Assembly: GCF_035918095.1 (NCBI RefSeq)
Contig: NZ_CP109137.1
Span: 2,110,001-2,174,000 of the forward strand
Source of the DNA: Streptomyces sp. NBC_01750
GTDB lineage: Bacteria; Actinomycetota; Actinomycetes; Streptomycetales; Streptomycetaceae
Length of the DNA stretch: 64,000 nt
Reading direction: 5' to 3'
The notes under the pieces were generated by a model. It worked only from the letters and a program-made list of their open reading frames with translations. It had not been told where the DNA came from and made no database searches. The first letter of the stretch is position 1. Each line of letters starts with the position of its first letter. Below, piece by piece: positions 53,426 to 62,408 of the stretch. The position numbers were made by a program, and so were the translations under genes.

Positions 53426-54391
53426 ATGCGTGCCGACCGTGAATTCGTGTACGGCGCCACCGCCGGCCTGGCCGGCGACCTGCTGCTCGGCGACCCCCGC
53501 CGAGGCCATCCGGTCGCCGCGTTCGGGCGGGCCGCGGGCGCTGTCGAGCATGTCCTGTGGCGTGACCACCGCGGCTGGGGCGCGCTGCACACCGCCGTGT
53601 GCGCCGGTGGCGCCGCGGGTGCCGCCGCGCTTCTCGCGCGCGGTGTACGGGACCGCGGCCGCGCATCCGTCGCGCTGATCGCCGCGGCCACCTGGGCCGT
53701 CGTCGGAGGGACCTCGCTGGGCCGGGAGGCACGGGCCATCGGCGGCGCGCTCGCCGCCGGGGACGTGGATGTGGCGCGGGAGCGCCTGCCGCATCTGTGC
53801 GGGCGCGATCCGCAGGCGCTGGACGAGCAGCAGATCGCGCGCGCCGTCGTCGAGTCCGTCGCCGAGAACACCTCCGACGCCGTGGTGGGCGCACTGGTCT
53901 GGGGCGCTCTCGCGGGCGTGCCCGGTCTGGTGGGGTTCCGTGCCGTCAACACGCTGGACGCGATGGTCGGGCACAAGTCGTCCAGGTACCGGCGGTTCGG
54001 CTGGGCCTCGGCGCGGCTCGACGATGTGGCCGGCTGGCCAGGGGCCCGGCTCACCGCGGGTCTCGCGGTACTCGCGGGCGGGAACGCTCGCGGGGCCGTA
54101 CGGGCCTGGCGGGCCGATGCGAAGAAGCACCCCAGCCCGAACGCGGGCCCGGTGGAGGCCGCGTTCGCGGGTGCGCTCGGCGTACGGCTGGGCGGGACCC
54201 TCTCGTACGGCGGCCGGGTCGAGCACCGTCCCGTTCTCAACTCCGGCGGGCGCCCGGTGGAGTTCGGCGACATCGAACGCGCCGTACGGCTCTCGCGCCG
54301 CGTCGGCTGGCTGACACTGGCGACCTGCGCGGCGGGCCGCCTCGCGGGTCACGCACTGCGCGCGCGGCGCGCGGGAGAGGGGCGGGGATGA
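53426..54391 (+). CDS. cobD: Adenosylcobinamide-phosphate synthase (CobD/CbiB)
   Basis: The enzyme attaches aminopropanol (phosphate) to adenosylcobyric acid. The 321-residue protein has the CbiB landmarks: DLLLGDPRRGHPVAAFGR (about residues 18-35), ARAVVESVAENTSDAVVGAL and FRAVNTLDAMVGHK, then DDVAGWPGARLTAGL and HPSPNAGPVEAAFAGALGVRLGG. About four hydrophobic segments are present. It is the first gene after the B12 riboswitch and overlaps cobQ by 4 nt (ATGA). Confidence 0.93.
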   Translation: MRADREFVYGATAGLAGDLLLGDPRRGHPVAAFGRAAGAVEHVLWRDHRGWGALHTAVCAGGAAGAAALLARGVRDRGRASVALIAAATWAVVGGTSLGREARAIGGALAAGDVDVARERLPHLCGRDPQALDEQQIARAVVESVAENTSDAVVGALVWGALAGVPGLVGFRAVNTLDAMVGHKSSRYRRFGWASARLDDVAGWPGARLTAGLAVLAGGNARGAVRAWRADAKKHPSPNAGPVEAAFAGALGVRLGGTLSYGGRVEHRPVLNSGGRPVEFGDIERAVRLSRRVGWLTLATCAAGRLAGHALRARRAGEGRG

Positions 54392-55992
54392 GCGGGCACA
54401 GAGGCGGCGGGCTGCTGATCGCGGGGACGACGTCCGACGCGGGCAAGAGCGTCGTCACGGCCGGGATCTGCCGGTGGCTGGTACGGCGGGGAGTGAAGGT
54501 CGCGCCCTTCAAGGGGCAGAACATGTCGCTCAATTCGTTCGTGACGCGTGAGGGCGCGGAGATCGGCCGGGCGCAGGCCATGCAGGCGCAGGCCGCACGC
54601 GTGGAGCCGAGCGCGCTGATGAACCCGGTGCTGCTCAAGCCCGGCAGCGACCGGTCCAGTCAGGTCGTGCTGATGGGCAAGCCGGTGGGCGAACTCAGTG
54701 CGCGGGGGTTCTTCGGGGGGTCCGGGCCCGCGGCGCAGCCGCAGTCAGCCGCGGGGTCCCCGGCAAGGACACTGCGCGGGGGCCGGCAGGAGGCGCTGCT
54801 CGGCACCGTCGTGGAGTGCCTGGAGGAGCTGCGGGGCACGTATGAAGCCGTGATCTGCGAGGGGGCGGGCAGCCCGGCCGAGATCAATCTGCGGCGTACG
54901 GACATCGTGAACATGGGCATCGCGCGAGCTGCACGGCTCCCGGTGCTGGTGGTCGGAGACATCGACCGCGGTGGGGTCTTCGCCTCGTTCTTCGGGACCA
55001 CCGCGCTGCTCAGCGCCGAGGATCAGGCGCTCGTCGCCGGGTACATCGTCAACAAGTTCCGCGGCGATGTGTCGCTGCTCGAGCCCGGTATCGAGATGCT
55101 GCGCGGGCTGACCGGGCGGCACACGTACGGGATTCTGCCGTTCGCGCACGGGCTCGGCATCGACGAGGAGGACGGGCTGCGCATCTCGCTGCGCGGCGCG
55201 GTACGGGAGTCGGTGGTCGCGCCGCCCGTGGGCGAGGACGTGCTGCGGGTCGCGGTGTGTGCCGTGCCCCTGATGTCCAACTTCACGGACGTGGACGCGC
55301 TGGCCGCCGAGCCGGGTGTCGTCGTGCGGTTCGTGGACCGGCCCGAGGAGCTCGTCGACGCCGACCTGGTGGTCCTGCCGGGAACCCGGGGCACGGTCAG
55401 GGCCCTGGCGTGGCTCAAGGAGCGCGGGCTGGCCGACGCGCTGGCGCGCAGGGCCGCCGAGGGGCGGCCCGTGCTCGGTATCTGCGGCGGTTTCCAGCTG
55501 CTCGGCGAGCACATCGAGGACGAGGTCGAGTCTCGGGCGGGCCGTGTCCAGGGGCTTGGACTGCTGCCCGTACGGGTGCGGTTCGCGCGCGAGAAGACCC
55601 TCGCCCGGCCGGTCGGCGAGGCTCTGGGTGAGCGCGTGGAGGGCTACGAGATCCATCACGGCGTCGCCGAAGTGCTCGGCGGCGACACCTTCATCTCCGA
55701 TGGCGACGGACGGGGCCTGGACGGCTGCCGGGTCGGTGCCGTCCGGGGTACGCACTGGCACGGATCGCTGGAGAGCGACGGCTTCCGCCGGGCGTACCTG
55801 CGCGACGTCGCCCGGGCCGCGGGCCGGCGGTTCGTGCCCGCGCCCGACACCACCTTCGGGGCGCTGCGCGAGGAGCAGCTGGACCGCCTCGGCGACCTCA
55901 TCGAAGAACACGCGGATACGGATGCGCTGCTGCGGCTGATCGAGTCGGGCGCACCCTCAGGACTTCCCTTCATCGCACCTGGAGCGCCATGA
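54388..55992 (+). CDS. cobQ: Cobyric acid synthase (CobQ)
   Basis: CobQ amidates side chains b, d, e and g of adenosylcobyrinate a,c-diamide with glutamine and ATP. The 534-residue protein has an N-terminal synthetase domain (GTTSDAGKSVVTAG, residues about 12-25; FKGQNMSLNSF; CEGAGSPAEINLR; VGDIDRGGVFAS). The C-terminal class I amidotransferase domain has the nucleophile Cys in GICGGFQLLGE (about 368). A segment of about 20 residues rich in Gly/Ala/Pro/Ser (about 112-131) interrupts the conserved ARG-GGRQEALLGTV junction. The insertion is unusual and looks like acquired repeat DNA. Confidence 0.93.
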   Translation: MSGHRGGGLLIAGTTSDAGKSVVTAGICRWLVRRGVKVAPFKGQNMSLNSFVTREGAEIGRAQAMQAQAARVEPSALMNPVLLKPGSDRSSQVVLMGKPVGELSARGFFGGSGPAAQPQSAAGSPARTLRGGRQEALLGTVVECLEELRGTYEAVICEGAGSPAEINLRRTDIVNMGIARAARLPVLVVGDIDRGGVFASFFGTTALLSAEDQALVAGYIVNKFRGDVSLLEPGIEMLRGLTGRHTYGILPFAHGLGIDEEDGLRISLRGAVRESVVAPPVGEDVLRVAVCAVPLMSNFTDVDALAAEPGVVVRFVDRPEELVDADLVVLPGTRGTVRALAWLKERGLADALARRAAEGRPVLGICGGFQLLGEHIEDEVESRAGRVQGLGLLPVRVRFAREKTLARPVGEALGERVEGYEIHHGVAEVLGGDTFISDGDGRGLDGCRVGAVRGTHWHGSLESDGFRRAYLRDVARAAGRRFVPAPDTTFGALREEQLDRLGDLIEEHADTDALLRLIESGAPSGLPFIAPGAP

Positions 55993-58900
55993 GCACCGAG
56001 AGCACCGTGCTGCTGCTGTCCACCGCCGATACGGATCTGCTGGCGGCCCGGGCCTCCGGCGCGCCGTACCGGATCGGCAATCCGACCCGTATCGATGTGG
56101 CGGAGGAGCTGCCCGCGCTCATCGCGGGCGCGTCCGTCGCGGTCGTGCGGCTGCTCGGCGGGAAGCGGGCCTGGGAGGACGGGCTCGCGGCCCTCAAGGC
56201 GTCCGGTATCCCGACCGTGCTGCTGGGCGGCGAGGCGGTGCCCGACGCGGAGTTGATGGCCGAGTCGTCCGTGCATGCGGGTGCTGTCGCGGAGGCTCTG
56301 CAGTATCTCGTCGAGGGCGGTCCCGGGAACCTTGTAGAGCTGGCCCGCTTCCTCACCGAGGACGTACTGCTGGCCGGACACGGTCGTGCCGAAGCCGCGC
56401 AGAACAGGCGCAGTGCCGAGCCGCGGAAGATGCCGGAGTGGGGCGTGCACGGCGCGCGTGCGTATGTGGAGGGGCGGCCGAGCGTCGGCGTGCTCTTCTA
56501 CCGCGCGCACCAGCTCTCCGGGAACACCGGCTTCGTCGACACGCTGTGCGATGCGATCGAGGCGCGCGGGTCCAACGCCCTGCCCGTGTACTGCGGTTCG
56601 CTGCGCGGTGCCGACCCGGAGCTGTACGAGCTGCTGGCCAGGACCGACGCACTGGTCGCCACGGTGCTGGCGGCGGGCGGCACGCGGGCGAGCGACGCCA
56701 GCGCCGGCGGGGACGACGAGGCCTGGGACATCGGCGCGCTCGCCGAGCTCAATGTGCCGGTGCTGCAGGGACTGTGCCTGACCTCGTCGAAGGCCGTCTG
56801 GGAGGCCTCGGACGCGGCCCTGTCCCCCATGGACGCGGCGATGCAGGTGGCGATCCCCGAGTTCGACGGCCGGATCATCACCGTCCCGTTCTCCTTCAAG
56901 GAGCAGGGCCCGGACGATGTACCGGTGTACGTCGCCGACGCGGAGCGGGCCGGGCGCGTCGCCGGAATCGCCGTACGCCACGCCCGTTTGAAGCACAAGC
57001 CGAACGCCGAGAAGAAGCTCGCGCTCGTCTTCACCGCCTACCCGACCAAGCATTCGCGGGTCGGCAACGCCGTCGGTCTCGACACCCCGGCGTCCGCCGT
57101 GCGGGTGCTGGACGCGCTGCGCGACGCCGGTTACGCCGTGGAGGGCCATCCGGACAACGGCGACGAGCTGATCCACCGGCTGATCAACGCCGGTGGTCAT
57201 GATGTGGAGTGGCTCACCGAGGAGCAGCTGGCCGCCGCGCCCGCGCGCGTGCCGCTCGCCGACTACCGCGCCTGGTTCGACAAGCTGGAGCCGGGGCTGC
57301 GCGACGGAATGCTGGAGCACTGGGGCGAACCGCCGGGCAGCCTGTACATCGACGGCGACGAGATCGTGCTGGCGTCCTTGCAGTTCGGGAACGTCGTCGT
57401 GATGATCCAGCCGCCGCGCGGCTTCGGCGAGAACCCGATCGCGATCTACCACGACCCCGATATGCCACCGTCGCACCACTACATGGCGGCGTACCGCTGG
57501 CTGGACAACAGTTTCGGCGCGGACGCGATCGTGCACATGGGCAAGCACGGCACCATGGAGTGGCTGCCGGGCAAGGGGCTCGGGCTGTCGGCGGGCTGCG
57601 GCCCCGACGCGGTGCTCGGCGAACTGCCGCTGGTGTACCCGTTCATCGTCAACGACCCGGGCGAGGGCACCCAGGCCAAGCGGCGCGGTCACGCCACCGT
57701 CGTGGACCATCTGGTGCCGCCGATGGCGCGTGCCGACACCTATGGCGACCTGGCCAAGCTGGAGCAGCTGCTCGACGAGTACGCCCTCGTCAGCGATCTC
57801 GACCCGACAAAGGCCCCGGCCGTACGGGCGCAGATCTGGACGCTGGTGAAGGCCGCCGAGCTGCATCACGATCTGCATGTCGACGAGCAGCCGGACGACG
57901 GCGAGTTCGACTCCTTCGTCATGCACATCGACGGCTATCTCTGCGAGATCAAGGACGTTCAGATCAGGGACGGTCTGCACATCCTGGGCGGCGGCCCGGA
58001 GGCCGAGGCCAGGGTCAATCTCGTACTGGCCGTGCTGCGCGCCTCTCAGGTGTGGGGCGGCACGGCGAACGCGCTGCCGGGGCTCAGGGCCTGTCTCGCC
58101 GAACACTTCGGACTGGTGGAGAAGGAGCTGCTCGGCGAGCCGGGTGCGCCGGTGAAGGTGCCGGTGGAGCTCACGGAGCTGGTCGATGGACCCGCGCGGA
58201 CCGGTGCCGACGCGATCGACCTGCTGGAACAGCTGTGCCGGCGGCTCGCGGAGGGGATGGAGGAGCGCGGCTGGGAGGTGTCCGCCGTGGCCGGTCTCGT
58301 GGCCGAGGTGCTGGGCAGTGCCGGGCCTTCCGGGGTGACTCCCACCGTATCCCCGTGCCCGGACGCGGTGGCCGTGCTGGACTTCGCCTGCGCGGAGGTC
58401 GTGCCGCGGCTGGCCAGGACGACGGACGAGATCGACCATATTCTGCTGGCGCTGGACGGCGGTTACGTACCGGCCGGTCCTTCCGGGTCGCCGACGCGCG
58501 GTCTGGTGAATGTGCTGCCGACCGGCCGTAACTTCTACTCGGTCGACCCCAAGGCGATTCCGTCCCGCCTGTCGTGGGAGGTCGGCCAGGCGCTGGCCGA
58601 CTCCCTCGTCGCCCGGTATCTGACGGACACGGGTGAGTACCCCAAGTCGGTGGGCCTGACGGTGTGGGGCACATCCGCGATGCGCACCCAGGGCGACGAC
58701 ATCGCCGAGATCCTGGCGCTGCTGGGCTGCCGGCCGGTCTGGGACGACGCGTCGAGGCGCGTCACCGGCTTCGAGATCGTGCCGGCCGCGGAGCTGGGCC
58801 GCCCGCGCATCGATGTGACGGTGCGTATCTCCGGCTTCTTCCGGGACGCCTTCCCGCATGTGGTGGGGCTGATCGACGACGCGGTACGGGCGGTGGCCGA

Positions 58901-59708
58901 ACTGGACGAGCCGGCCGGGTCCAACTACGTACGGGCACACGCCGACGAGGACACCGCCGAGCACGGCGACCGGCGGCGTGCCACGGCCCGGATCTTCGGC
59001 TCGAAGCCGGGGGCCTACGGTGCGGGGCTGCTGCCGCTGATCGACGCGCGGAACTGGCGCAGCGACGCCGACCTGGCCGAGGTGTACGCGGTATGGGGCG
59101 GATACGCCTACGGACGCGGGCTCGAAGGACGGGCCGCGCGCGGGGACATGGAGACGGCGTTCCGGCGGATCGCGGTCGCCGCGAAGAACGTCGACACCAG
59201 GGAGCACGACCTCGTCGACGCGGACGACTACTTCCAGTACCACGGCGGCATGGTCGCCATGGTGCGGCACCTGACCGGTGAGTCGCCCGAGGCGTATGTG
59301 GGTGACAGTGCCACGCCGGACCAGGTGAAGACGCGCACGCTGGGCGAGGAGACGCACCGGGTGTTCCGGGCGCGGGTGGTCAATCCGCGCTGGATGGCGG
59401 CGATGCGGCGGCACGGCTACAAGGGCGCTTTCGAGATGGCCGCCACGGTGGACTACCTGTTCGGCTACGACGCGACGGCGGGCGTGGTCGACGACTGGAT
59501 GTACGAGAAGCTCTCGGCGGAGTACGTCTTCGCACCGGAGAACCGGGAGTTCATGCAGAAGTCCAACCCGTGGGCGCTGCGGGGCATTACGGAGCGGCTG
59601 CTGGAGGCGGCGGACCGTGGGCTGTGGGCGGAGCCGGACGCGGAGACGCTGGAACGGCTGCGGGCGACGTATCTGGAGCTCGAGGGTGACTTGGAGGGGG
59701 ACGCGTGA
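55989..59708 (+). CDS. cobN: Cobaltochelatase large subunit CobN
   Basis: The 1239-residue protein is the catalytic subunit of aerobic cobalt insertion into hydrogenobyrinate a,c-diamide. Landmarks are VFTAYPTKHSRVGNAVGLD (about residue 351), the conserved IVHMGKHGTMEWLPGKGLGLS (metal/active-site His region, about 515-536), YPFIVNDPGEGTQAKRRGHATVVDHLVPP and the C-terminal NPRWMAAMRRHGYKGAFEMAATVDYLFGYDA. It overlaps cobQ by 4 nt. The AAA/VWA subunit follows 100 nt later, consistent with a chelatase complex. Confidence 0.95.
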   Translation: MSTESTVLLLSTADTDLLAARASGAPYRIGNPTRIDVAEELPALIAGASVAVVRLLGGKRAWEDGLAALKASGIPTVLLGGEAVPDAELMAESSVHAGAVAEALQYLVEGGPGNLVELARFLTEDVLLAGHGRAEAAQNRRSAEPRKMPEWGVHGARAYVEGRPSVGVLFYRAHQLSGNTGFVDTLCDAIEARGSNALPVYCGSLRGADPELYELLARTDALVATVLAAGGTRASDASAGGDDEAWDIGALAELNVPVLQGLCLTSSKAVWEASDAALSPMDAAMQVAIPEFDGRIITVPFSFKEQGPDDVPVYVADAERAGRVAGIAVRHARLKHKPNAEKKLALVFTAYPTKHSRVGNAVGLDTPASAVRVLDALRDAGYAVEGHPDNGDELIHRLINAGGHDVEWLTEEQLAAAPARVPLADYRAWFDKLEPGLRDGMLEHWGEPPGSLYIDGDEIVLASLQFGNVVVMIQPPRGFGENPIAIYHDPDMPPSHHYMAAYRWLDNSFGADAIVHMGKHGTMEWLPGKGLGLSAGCGPDAVLGELPLVYPFIVNDPGEGTQAKRRGHATVVDHLVPPMARADTYGDLAKLEQLLDEYALVSDLDPTKAPAVRAQIWTLVKAAELHHDLHVDEQPDDGEFDSFVMHIDGYLCEIKDVQIRDGLHILGGGPEAEARVNLVLAVLRASQVWGGTANALPGLRACLAEHFGLVEKELLGEPGAPVKVPVELTELVDGPARTGADAIDLLEQLCRRLAEGMEERGWEVSAVAGLVAEVLGSAGPSGVTPTVSPCPDAVAVLDFACAEVVPRLARTTDEIDHILLALDGGYVPAGPSGSPTRGLVNVLPTGRNFYSVDPKAIPSRLSWEVGQALADSLVARYLTDTGEYPKSVGLTVWGTSAMRTQGDDIAEILALLGCRPVWDDASRRVTGFEIVPAAELGRPRIDVTVRISGFFRDAFPHVVGLIDDAVRAVAELDEPAGSNYVRAHADEDTAEHGDRRRATARIFGSKPGAYGAGLLPLIDARNWRSDADLAEVYAVWGGYAYGRGLEGRAARGDMETAFRRIAVAAKNVDTREHDLVDADDYFQYHGGMVAMVRHLTGESPEAYVGDSATPDQVKTRTLGEETHRVFRARVVNPRWMAAMRRHGYKGAFEMAATVDYLFGYDATAGVVDDWMYEKLSAEYVFAPENREFMQKSNPWALRGITERLLEAADRGLWAEPDAETLERLRATYLELEGDLEGDA

Positions 59709-59808
59709 CGTCTTTGGCGAACCGGAGCCCGAACCCGGACCCCGGTCCCCGAACGCCGGCGCCGGCCGGTCCTGCCGGGCTGAACAGGCTTGATGTGGAG
59801 GCTTCTTC

Positions 59809-61809
59809 GTGAGTACGCCATACCCGTTCACCGCGATCGTCGGCATGGACGACCTGCGGCTCGCGCTGCTGCTGAACGCCGTTTCCCCGGCGGTCGGCGG
59901 TGTGCTGGTGCGCGGAGAGAAAGGGACCGCCAAGTCGACCGCCGTACGTGCGCTCTCGGCGTTGATCCCGGAGGTCGCGGTGGTCTCCGGATGCCGGTTC
60001 TCGTGCGATCCCGTGTCTCCGGACCCGGCGTGTCCCGACGGTCCGCACGAGACGGGCGGCGGTGTTGCGCGGCCCGCGCGCATGGTCGAGCTGCCCGTCG
60101 GGGCGTCCGAGGACCGGCTTGTCGGCGCGCTCGACATCGAGCGGGCACTGGCCGAGGGCGTGAAGGCCTTCGAGCCGGGGCTGCTCGCGGACGCGCACCG
60201 CGGGATTCTCTATGTGGACGAGGTCAACCTCCTCCATGACCACCTGGTCGACCTGCTGCTCGACGCGGCCGCCATGGGCGCGTCGTACGTCGAGCGCGAA
60301 GGCGTCTCGGTGCGGCACGCCGCGCGCTTCCTTCTCGTCGGGACGATGAATCCCGAAGAGGGCGAGCTGCGGCCGCAGTTGCTGGACCGTTTCGGGCTCA
60401 CCGTCGAGGTCGCGGCCTCGCGGGAGCCCGATCAGCGGGTGGAAGTGGTGCGGCGGCGGCTCGCCTACGACGACGATCCGGCGGGTTTCGCCGACCGGTG
60501 GTCCGACGAGGAATCCGCCGTACGTGCCCGGATCGCCGCCGCGCGGGCCCTGCTGTCCCAGGTCCGGCTCGGCGACGGCGCGTTGCGGCAGATCGCCGCC
60601 ACCTGTGCGGCCTTCGAGGTGGACGGTATGCGCGCCGACATCGTGATGGCCCGTACCGCCACCGCGCTCGCCGCGTGGGCGGGGCGTACGGAGGTGCTCG
60701 CCGAGGATGTGCGGCAGGCCGCTCTGCTGGCGCTCCCCCACCGGCGGCGGCGCAATCCCTTCGACGCACCCGGCCTCGACGAGGACAAGCTCGACGAGAC
60801 CCTGGAGGAATTCGGCGACGACGATCCGGACCCGGATCCGGACGGGCCCGGCGGGGGCGGGCAGCCGCCGCAGGGCGGGCCCGACGTGCCGCCGCAGGGC
60901 GATGCCGGACAGGGCGACACGCCCGCTCAGGCGGAGTCGGCCGAAGGTGGCGCTCCGCAGGCCGGCGGCGGTGAGCAGCAGGCCGTACGGGCCGCCGAGC
61001 CGTTCCGTACGAAGATGCTGAGCGTGCCGGGTCTCGGCGAGGGCGCGGCAGGGCGCAGGTCACGTGCGCGGACGGAGCAGGGCCGGACGACCGGGGCGCG
61101 GCGGCCCCAAGGCGCGCTCACCAAGCTGCACTTGGCGGCGACCGTGCAGGCCGCGGCCCCGCACCAGCGGGCGCGCGGGCGCAGCGGCCGGGGTCTGGTG
61201 GTGCGGCGGGACGATCTGCGGCAGGCGAACCGCGAGGGGCGCGAGGGGAACCTGGTGCTCTTCGTGGTGGACGCGTCGGGTTCGATGGCGGCCCGGCAGC
61301 GGATGAGCGCGGTGAAGGGCGCGGTGCTTTCGCTGCTGCTGGACGCCTACCAGCGGCGCGACAAGGTCGGGCTGATCACCTTCCGCGGGAAGGACGCGGA
61401 GGTGGCGCTGCCGCCGACCTCGTCGGTGGACGCGGCCGCCGCTCGTCTGCAGACGCTGCCGACGGGCGGCCGTACGCCGCTGGCGGCCGGGCTGCTCAAG
61501 GCGCACGACGTGCTGCGGGTGGAGCGCATGCGCGATCCGTCGCGCCGGCCGCTGCTGGTCGTGGTGACGGACGGGCGGGCGACGGGCGGGGTCGATCCGG
61601 TGGCGCTGGCGTCGCGCGCGGCGCGGCTGCACTCCGCCGGAGGGACAGCGGCGATCGTCGTGGACTGCGAGTGGGGGCCCGTACGGCTCGGTCTTGCGGG
61701 CACACTGGCCGGCGATCTCGGCGGCACCGCCGTCACACTCGACGAGCTGCACGCCGACTCCATCGCCGGACTCGTCAAGGACGTTCAGACTGCCAGGAGG
61801 GCCGCGTAA
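59809..61809 (+). CDS. Chelatase AAA/VWA fusion subunit (ChlI-ChlD type, cobaltochelatase partner)
   Basis: The 666-residue protein fuses two chelatase subunits. The N-terminal AAA+ domain (about 1-320) has Walker A RGEKGTAKST (about 35-44), Walker B ILYVDEVNLL and GTMNPEEGELRPQLLDRFGL. A linker rich in Asp/Pro/Gly/Gln follows (about 330-400). The C-terminal VWA domain (about 480-660) has the MIDAS motif DASGSMA (about 488) and VTDGRATGG. This single gene replaces CobS-CobT and is common in actinobacteria; it drives CobN. The GTG start has ggagg 11 nt before it. The stop overlaps cobO as TAATG. Confidence 0.9.
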   Translation: MSTPYPFTAIVGMDDLRLALLLNAVSPAVGGVLVRGEKGTAKSTAVRALSALIPEVAVVSGCRFSCDPVSPDPACPDGPHETGGGVARPARMVELPVGASEDRLVGALDIERALAEGVKAFEPGLLADAHRGILYVDEVNLLHDHLVDLLLDAAAMGASYVEREGVSVRHAARFLLVGTMNPEEGELRPQLLDRFGLTVEVAASREPDQRVEVVRRRLAYDDDPAGFADRWSDEESAVRARIAAARALLSQVRLGDGALRQIAATCAAFEVDGMRADIVMARTATALAAWAGRTEVLAEDVRQAALLALPHRRRRNPFDAPGLDEDKLDETLEEFGDDDPDPDPDGPGGGGQPPQGGPDVPPQGDAGQGDTPAQAESAEGGAPQAGGGEQQAVRAAEPFRTKMLSVPGLGEGAAGRRSRARTEQGRTTGARRPQGALTKLHLAATVQAAAPHQRARGRSGRGLVVRRDDLRQANREGREGNLVLFVVDASGSMAARQRMSAVKGAVLSLLLDAYQRRDKVGLITFRGKDAEVALPPTSSVDAAAARLQTLPTGGRTPLAAGLLKAHDVLRVERMRDPSRRPLLVVVTDGRATGGVDPVALASRAARLHSAGGTAAIVVDCEWGPVRLGLAGTLAGDLGGTAVTLDELHADSIAGLVKDVQTARRAA

Positions 61810-62408
61810 TGCCGCAAGGACAGCCGTCCGTCGTACCGGACGACGGGCTCACCACCCGCCAGCGCCGCAACCGCCCGCTCGTCGTCGTCCACACGGGCAT
61901 CGGCAAGGGCAAGTCGACGGCCGCGTTCGGGCTCGCGCTGCGCGCCTGGAACCAGGGGTGGCCGATCGGGGTGTTCCAGTTCGTCAAGTCCGCCAAGTGG
62001 AAGGTCGGCGAGGAGAACGCGCTCAAGGTCCTCGGCGCCTCCGGCGAGGGCGGTCCTGTCGACTGGCACAAGATGGGCGAGGGCTGGTCGTGGGTGCAGC
62101 GCGACAAGCAGCTGAACAACGAGGAGGCGGCGCGCGAGGGCTGGGAGCAGGTCAAGCGCGATCTGGCGGCCGAGACGTATCAGCTGTACGTGCTGGATGA
62201 GTTCGCGTACCCGATGCACTGGGGGTGGGTGGACACGGACGAGGTGATCTCGGTGCTCCGGGACCGGCCGGGGACGCAGCATGTGGTGATCACCGGGCGC
62301 AACGCTCCGGCGGAGCTCGTCGGGTTCGCCGATCTGGTGACCGACATGTCCAAGGTCAAGCACCCGATGGACACCGGTCAGAAGGGGCAGCGGGGCATCG
62401 AGTGGTAG
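61809..62408 (+). CDS. cobO: Cob(I)yrinic acid a,c-diamide adenosyltransferase (CobO)
   Basis: CobO transfers the adenosyl group from ATP to the reduced corrinoid. The 199-residue protein has the P-loop HTGIGKGKSTAAFGLALRA (about residues 28-46), the conserved FQFVKSAKWKVGE segment, and YVLDEFAYPMHWGWVD with the Walker-B-like Asp. It ends RGIEW. It overlaps the upstream chelatase gene by one base and the cobB start by 7 nt, so the set is translationally coupled. Confidence 0.95.
   Translation: MPQGQPSVVPDDGLTTRQRRNRPLVVVHTGIGKGKSTAAFGLALRAWNQGWPIGVFQFVKSAKWKVGEENALKVLGASGEGGPVDWHKMGEGWSWVQRDKQLNNEEAAREGWEQVKRDLAAETYQLYVLDEFAYPMHWGWVDTDEVISVLRDRPGTQHVVITGRNAPAELVGFADLVTDMSKVKHPMDTGQKGQRGIEW

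Noticed and set aside
55656..60137. 1493-codon open frame on the minus strand opposite cobQ-cobN
   Set aside because: It is antisense to CobN and CobQ, whose motifs are certain. The composition (many His, Arg and Val-Gly-rich stretches) is that of a shadow frame.
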